A program made the position numbers and the translations under genes. Shown here in pieces: positions 59,290-64,000 of a stretch of 64,000 bases of DNA (the stretch's first letter is position 1; each line of letters starts with the position of its first letter). Source of the DNA: Saururus chinensis (lineage: Eukaryota; Streptophyta; Magnoliopsida; Piperales; Saururaceae). The stretch is taken from NCBI GenBank assembly GCA_035235625.1, contig CP141141.1:15249968-15313967 (forward strand), given 5' to 3'. Under the pieces are notes generated by a model, which worked only from the letters and a program-made list of their open reading frames with translations, searched no databases and had not been told where the DNA came from.

Positions 59290-59418
59290 TCAGCCGGCGA
59301 GTTTCCTGACCTTGTACCAGCCCTTCTTGCAGGAGTGCCCCACGATCAGCATCCCCTTCTTGAACAAGGATGTTAGCTCCTTGGCCCGCTCCTTCAGCTG
59401 CTTCTCAAAACCTGCCAT
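59290..59418 (-). CDS. Small basic protein of 42 residues, function unknown
   Basis: Minus-strand ATG at 59418, stop TGA at 59290. The protein starts MAGFEKQLKERAKELTSLF and has an amphipathic, Lys/Glu-rich N-terminal half (about 4-21), a short hydrophobic stretch (GMLIVG, about 22-27), then SCKKGWYKVRKLAG at the C-terminus. There is no signal peptide or membrane span. Evidence that it is real: GC-richer than the DNA on both sides, start context TTCCTCATGGCAGG near the plant optimum, and a KKGxxIVGxSCKKGWYKV pattern that I associate, without certainty, with short conserved plant proteins of unknown function. No neighbour hints at its role. It might instead be the last exon of something larger, but the ATG with a stop soon upstream favours a complete small gene. 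Confidence 0.55.
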   Translation of the reverse strand: MAGFEKQLKERAKELTSLFKKGMLIVGHSCKKGWYKVRKLAG

Positions 59419-60026
59419 GAGGAATTTGACAGGTCTCTTGGATCCTGGGATACTCTCCGGAGGTTCTTAATAGGGAGAGGAAGGAAAAGGGAGGTGCTCT
59501 TCCCCTTTTCTTCTTTCTTTCTATTGAAGCTCAGAGAAAAGCGGAATTGGCTGGAAACAACCTGGCCTGCCTGCAAAAGGAAGATGGGGTGGCCAAACAT
59601 CTACTAGTCATCGTTACCGTCATGATCATAGGACCGAAAGTTTTGGTTTGTTCGTTGGATGCTTGAGACGTGTGCAATGGTGTATGAAACCTGAGCTGTG
59701 AGATTCCGGGTCTTCAGAAAACTTTTTTGTTATCCAACTCCAACGGACTGGCGGATGAGAATGAGCAATTACCAAATCAAGTCCCTACTATTAGTAGGAA
59801 AAAGTTTATGCGAGGGCCCAAAGCTCTATAGGCCATCAAATTTACATCTAATTAGCCTATAATATTAAAGAAATTAAATATCCCTAGAATTATGGGTCAT
59901 CGGATTCCCATAGCCTATAGAGTTTGGGCTCACGCAGGTACTCGTGAGCCTGAGCTCATATAAAATATCCCTCCATAAAATTAGGACCATTGTGGCTTAC
60001 AGTTCAACTTTTTTTAAAGTAACCAT
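59419..60026. other. Upstream region of the small-protein gene
   Basis: Probable leader and promoter of the 42-residue gene (reads leftward). The first ~200 bp on the minus strand are C/T-rich. No RNA gene or repeat recognised; no confident TATA box. Confidence 0.35.
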
Positions 60027-62280
60027 TTTTTTAGAAGGCATTATACTATAAAGCAAAACACCCCAACACCTCGTATGGTGGTATCAACCAACAAGGGCAG
60101 CTCTAGAAAAGGAGTCTCCCCTAGGCCCCAACTACAAAGTGGCTCTCAAAGAGTCTTGCATTCTTAGCAAGACAATGTGCCACTCCATTTCCTTCCCATT
60201 TGATGTGTACAATACTTATTGAATTTAAGGTTTTTCTCCGTGTAAGAGTTTCGTGCAAGAAGAGGCCTTGACAAGAAAACTCTATAGCTTGATTTTGAAG
60301 CTTTTGATTTACCTATAAACAATCGCCCTTCACAATTATATCCCTCAAGACTAACTCCACTACAAACCGAACCACATGCATAGCAGTGTATGTCTTAGCA
60401 CCCTCAGTATTCAGCATTTCCCTATCCCTCATTCATGCCATCATTTTACTATCTTTATTTATTATGCAAGCACCTATACCACACCCATGTAACTCCTTAA
60501 AAACTGCTCCATCAAAATTCACTTTTACTTTTCCCACAGGAGGGTGGACCAAGTAACGCTCTCAATGACATTCTCCAACATCTCTATGCCCCTAAATTGA
60601 TTGAATAAGTTTAAGTACCTATCTATCAAAGAAACTAGCCACCTCAGGTTCATAAGCTTCCCCCCAATTCTCACTATGTTTCGTCTCTATCAAACAAACC
60701 ACACATGCATACAAATTTTCTCTATCTCCCTTCGGTTCACAAGATGCACTAGAAGATCAAGAACCTCCACTAGCTCCCACCATTGATCCAAGATTATATA
60801 ATGCTCCTTAAAAGTTTCCACCCAAAGACCATGAATGACTTCATAGCCCAAAATAGCATGAGTTGTAATTTTTGGACATTTCCCACACAATTCACACCAT
60901 CTATCTTGGACACGGTCTTTTCCACAATTTTACCTTGGAAGGAATGATATTTTTGCATAATCTCCATGCAAACATTCAAATCTTTGGAGGGACGTCAAGA
61001 TGCCAAATTGTGTTCCAGATCTTTTTCATCTTTTCTGCATTTAAACACTCACTATGTCCCCCATGAATACCCATCTTCATAGCTAGGAAGTAGGCACTCC
61101 TCACAGTGAACATACCATGCTTTGTTTCTGATCAAACCAATTTATCTTTATGAAGACTTGGACAAACTGAAATTCATAAAATGATATTCTTTCATGTAGC
61201 ATAAACAACTGATAGACTAGAGGCAACCTCCACCCATATGCAGCATCATCAGTCAACTCTGGCACCTTGGCATCAGCCCCTAGTAGCTTGATTGGGGACT
61301 GAATCTTATAAGAGTTGGGAATTGGGATCCACTTGTCACTCCAAATCTTTGTTTGCTCACCATTCCCAATGAGCCATCTTAGACATTGATCAAGAAGGGG
61401 TCTAGCCCCCAATATACTCCTCCATACGAAAGAAGCACTTCTCTTTGATGTTGCCTACGAAAAAGAAGAATTGTCAAAATATTTTACCTTTAGAACCCTT
61501 AACACCATAGATTGATCATTGTTAAGCAAGCACCGCCCCTACTTTACCAGAAGAGCTTGGTTAAAAGCCTTAAAGTTTCTAAATCTTAGACCCACATCCC
61601 ACTTTGAATAGCATAGTTTATCCCAAGCAATCCATGGAATTTGCTTCTCCTCCCTTTTTTAGCCACACCACAACTTCCGCATCATTGCAGTCAATGCATC
61701 ATACAAGGAATCTAGAACTTTGAACACATTCAAAGTTTATGTTAGAACTGTTTGAGCCACTTCCTTAATTAAAACTCCCCTGCCTGCTTGTGATAAGATC
61801 TTCCCTTTCCATCTTGAAGATTTCCCCACATCTTATCTTTTAAATATCTAAAAGTATTGCTCTTCGACCTTCCAATCCAAGACGAAAAACGCAAATACTT
61901 CTCATGTTGCCTTTGCTCCAATAAGCCTAGATAATGGTTAAGGACCCCCCTAACACCAATTGGGGTGTTACTATTGAAGTATAGACCGGTTTTGTTTGTA
62001 TTAATCATCGAGCTTGATGTAGCCTCATAAAGCCCCAAAATCTGTTAAATCGTCACACAATCCTCCAAAGAAGCCCTACAAAATATTAGGCTATCATCTG
62101 CAAAAAAAAAAAAAATTGTAAATCTTAGCCCCCTCCATGAGGCTGCCACTCCCATAAGACTTCCTTTCAACAGTGCATCTAGCAAGAGAGCAAACAAGCT
62201 CTCAACATAAAGAAGGAAAAGGTATGGAGATAGCGAGTCACCCTATCTAAGGCCACACGAGGGCAAAGTCGAAGCGGGAG
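60027..62280 (-). mobile_element. 5'-truncated, decayed LINE (plant L1-type) on the minus strand
   Basis: In minus-strand order: the C-terminal part of reverse transcriptase (about 62275-61770) with GLR-GDSLSPYLFLL and the catalytic FADDSLIF (about 62105), then EKYLRFSSWIGRSKSNTF and GRSYHKQAGEF; a linker with IGNGEQTKIWSDKWIP (about 61375-61320); the zinc-binding RVT region (about 61070-60650, with WELVEVLDLLVH); and an RNase H-like domain (about 60560-60110) with KVNFDGAVFKELHGCG and the end VAHCLAKNARL. This is the plant L1-type ORF2 layout. It starts in mid-RT, as usual for 5' truncation during target-primed insertion. Several stops and frameshifts interrupt it. The 3' end is near 60027, where the plus strand has T-runs. 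Confidence 0.8.
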
Positions 62281-63085
62281 CTACTGGTAAAGGGAAATAA
62301 TGGGTTGATGAAGTTAAAAAGAAAGAAAATATGAGATAGGTATTTTAAACAATTCCTACCATATTTGTGGAGGTTCATGTCCACAAGGCCATTTTTTGTA
62401 TTAAACAAAAATGTGTGATATTTTGTGTATTACATTATATTTTGGGGCTATTTTGGTCTCTCATAAACATTTTACCATCAATTTTACGACAAAGCCTTAT
62501 AATTCGTATGATGCTCTATAAAGCTATATTTGGGTTAGCAACTTGGTTGTAGTCTTCTTTGTTTATCCTTTGCAGCTACATTTTGAACCTTTTTTAAGTA
62601 ACCTGCAACTGAATTGGATGGAGTACAACAGTAAACATACAAGGCAGATGTAACCCACTACCAGACAATTTTTCTTTGCATGCCTGCGTGATTCATGGAA
62701 CAGATTGAATCCAAGGCAGAGAATTCTGGTTCTCGGCTTGAGATATACATTTTGCGTACCTAAAGCAACCATTACGAAATGCGTGCCTAACGTTCATGGT
62801 AGTCGCTGGAAAGAAACATAGTAATCTATTTCATGTTATGTGGACGGTTCCACATAGAGTTCTGGCATTCACTAGGTACTGCTCAGGGTGTCATATTTGC
62901 AACTTGCTGAGACTTCACAAGTTTTATTATCGTCCCACATCCCTAAAATTGATCCGGTTTATCAAACACAGAAAAAGAATAACATATTGACGGTGGTATA
63001 GACTCTGTTGTGACTCGGATTTTGATGGCCACTTTGCTTCTGTCCGATCACCTACATTCCTGCAATTTAATACATATTTTACCAA
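62281..63085. other. Unassigned DNA right of the LINE
   Basis: Mixed-composition DNA with short chance-open frames on both strands, none with a domain. No repeat ends resolved. Confidence 0.35.
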
Positions 63086-63089
63086 TTAT

Positions 63090-63515
63090 GTGTGTTATTG
63101 CTGAGTTGAGTTATTGTGTAACTTAATAGTTAGTTATTAACTATTCCCTCTGCCCCAAATTAATTCCTCTATTTAGTTTATTTTAAAAAACCAAGTGGAG
63201 CTATTAATATAGGACAGGGAGAATATTAGTTATTTTAACAAGCCATGCAAATTCTATTTTTACTATAATTTGCTACTGGATGATTCATTAGAATTGGAAT
63301 TCCTTTGCTAATTAGGATTAAAATTCTTATTTGAGGCCTATTTAGCTAAATATTTAAGGATATACTCCAATTTCGGATTAATGAGTGAAAATTGAGTTTA
63401 GTTCAATTAATTAATTATCTTCTCCTCCCCAATTTTTCCCAAAGTTCGACTAAACCTTCCCTCATCTCTCACCTTTCCTGCAATAATTGTGTTGTGAACT
63501 TGCTAGTTTACATCA
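63090..63515 (+). mobile_element. Probable old solo LTR with a MITE inside
   Basis: The block from TGTGTTATTGCTGAGTTGAG to GCTAGTTTACATCA looks like a plant LTR: a repeated TAGTTAGTTATTA-type head, AATTAGGATTAAAATTC, a pyrimidine-rich CTTCTCCTCCCC leader-like stretch, and a TTTACATCA end shared with the gypsy LTR at 34981. No clear target duplication; ACCAA occurs on both sides but would need shifted ends. Confidence 0.35.
63142..63225. mobile_element. Short Stowaway-like MITE
   Basis: TATTCCCTCTGCCCCAAATT at the left and AATATAGGACAGGGAGAATA at the right form an imperfect terminal inverted repeat (TATTCYCCCTGYCCYA type), 84 bp overall. It shares its ATTAAT(A/T)(G/C)CTC subterminal words with the elements at 36764-37471. 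Confidence 0.6.
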
Positions 63516-64000
63516 ACAACCAATGCCCTAGCTAGCAAACTTGAGGATATTTATGCATTTCCATTAATTGAGATTTTTGAACTGGTAACAAATTGTAAAA
63601 AAAATTGTTTCGAATTAGTTGCACAAGTTTAGTACCTCCTACATGTGGGCCGCCAACAATATCCATTCCACCGTCTCTACTGTACCGTTAAGAAGTTAAA
63701 TAGTGTGGTTAAATTTATTTGACGGGTAAATAAAAAGATAATTTTATCTAACCATTATCTAAATAGAAGGTAATGAAAAAAATTCTTTCATACCCGTTTA
63801 TCCGTTACCCGTTGGTCATAGTTAAAAGTTATATATATATATTAAACATATTAGTATTTATTGGTTTAATTTCAAAAGAGATTAGCTTATAGTCTTTTAG
63901 AATAATTTTCATGTTATGATTCACTACTATGATTTACTCAACAGAAAATATCATTCAAATCCCAAATATTTATTAAATTAGTTTAACTACTTACAATCAT
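63516..64000. other. AT-rich DNA at the window end
   Basis: No gene or complete repeat seen. A short TACCCGTTTATCCGTTACCC run lies near 63792. Confidence 0.4.

Overview
This is nuclear DNA from a flowering plant. The evidence is a four-domain glutaredoxin of the plant GRXS17 type, a plant RMA-type RING protein, plant Copia, gypsy and LINE elements, and GT-AG introns. I cannot place the species more finely. Only three host genes can be supported: an RMA-like ER-anchored E3 ligase (11914-12696, +), a GRXS17-like gene in three exons (36471 to 25423, -), and a 42-residue basic small protein (59290-59418, -). Most of the window is layered transposable-element fossils.

Layout. 1-9710 is a three-level nest: an outer element (A0) holds a relative (A1, 624-9172, target duplication TGATG), which holds a different element (B1, 2080-7120, target duplication TATAG). 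9711-13297 is AT-rich DNA with the RMA gene. 13303-23173 is a broken Copia element on the minus strand (target duplication CTTTC), split by a 4.0-kb family-A element (15284-19303, target duplication ACTAT). 23357-25023 and 37488-39391 are direct copies of one 1.7-1.9 kb sequence (D1, D2) bracketing the whole GRXS17 gene. The gene's 9.4-kb first intron holds a broken gypsy element (29376-34981). 39434-54177 is a second stack: a decayed minus-strand gypsy copy invaded by family-B pieces, then an A-like block that holds B2 (45219-53847, target duplication AAATG), which in turn holds A2 (46318-49898) and a probable short solo LTR. 54178-64000 holds unassigned AT-rich DNA, a two-unit 0.53-kb tandem duplication, the small-protein gene, a 5'-truncated LINE and a probable old solo LTR containing a MITE.

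Most notable observations. (1) Families A and B are large (3.5-5.0 kb), non-coding, TG...CA units with 5-bp target duplications and no visible internal LTRs. They look like giant solo LTRs or an undescribed non-coding retroelement class; family A has a TATA box about 410-425 bp from its 5' end in every copy. (2) Family A, an A-like block and the unrelated Copia LTRs all carry pairs of near-palindromic octamers (GTTCGAAC / GATCGATC types) spaced almost exactly 20 bp apart, with substitutions that keep the dyad. (3) Long direct repeats bracket GRXS17.

The host genes do not form a pathway. RMA proteins act in ER-associated degradation and GRXS17 in cytosolic/nuclear iron-sulfur and redox biology. 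All boundaries and target duplications were read by eye; no alignment or database search was run.
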